Below are positions 6,170-6,184 of a DNA stretch of 6,184 nucleotides, one piece after another. Made by a program: the position numbers and the translations under genes. The notes under the pieces are model-generated. The model saw only the letters and a list, made by a program, of their open reading frames with translations, was not told where the DNA came from and made no database searches. How positions within the stretch are numbered: the first letter of the stretch is position 1; the number at the start of each line of letters is the position of its first letter. This DNA is from Chloroflexota bacterium (lineage in GTDB: Bacteria; Chloroflexota; UBA4733), in the NCBI GenBank assembly GCA_025980355.1, contig JAICXR010000222.1:1-6184 (forward strand), given 5' to 3'.

Positions 6170-6184
6170 ATGAGGCTCGAAACC
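6170..6184 (+). CDS. possible start of a rightward gene, cut by the window edge
   Basis: ATG at 6170 begins five open codons (MRLET) before the edge. An AGGGA lies ten bases upstream and a G-run directly precedes the ATG. A different frame starting at ATG 6148 is also open to the edge. With so few codons no family can be named. The call rests only on the start context and on the divergent arrangement with the lipoprotein gene. It may be no gene at all. Confidence 0.2.

Overview
This is a GC-rich bacterial window with five recognisable protein genes and a possible sixth start at the right edge. No RNA gene, mobile element or CRISPR array was seen. The style suggests a Chloroflexota bacterium of the Thermomicrobia/Sphaerobacter kind: dense GC-rich genes, sugar-type ABC solute-binding lipoproteins with Tat signals and LAAC lipoboxes, and a soluble P450. 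This assignment is inferred from gene style, not from a phylogenetic marker.

Layout: (1) Bases 1-465, minus strand, hold the N-terminal 155 residues of a Gfo/Idh/MocA-family NAD(P)-dependent oxidoreductase that runs off the left edge. (2) A 156-bp divergent spacer follows. (3) Bases 622-2139, plus strand, encode a Tat-exported solute-binding lipoprotein. (4) Bases 2261-2926, plus strand, encode a DedA/VTT-family membrane protein. (5) Bases 2994-4403, plus strand, encode a complete cytochrome P450. (6) Bases 4400-5950, minus strand, encode a second Tat-exported solute-binding lipoprotein, convergent with the P450; both reading frames end inside one CTAG. (7) Bases 5951-6184 hold the leader and promoter of that lipoprotein gene, three small hairpins, and possibly the first codons of a rightward gene.

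How the genes may work together: the oxidoreductase and the first lipoprotein are divergent and could share regulation in a carbohydrate or polyol uptake and oxidation module. Both lipoproteins look like family 1 (sugar-type) ABC receptors. The downstream side of each is visible and carries no permease gene, so each must use permeases encoded upstream, beyond the window, or elsewhere. The DedA protein and the P450 are co-directional, but a possible promoter and an inverted repeat lie between them, and no ferredoxin or reductase accompanies the P450.

Nothing here is a clearly new biological system. The points most worth a second look are the inverted repeat covering the P450 -10 candidate and Shine-Dalgarno sequence, the shared CTAG stop, the paired lipoproteins with very long low-complexity tethers, and the structured leader of the second lipoprotein gene.
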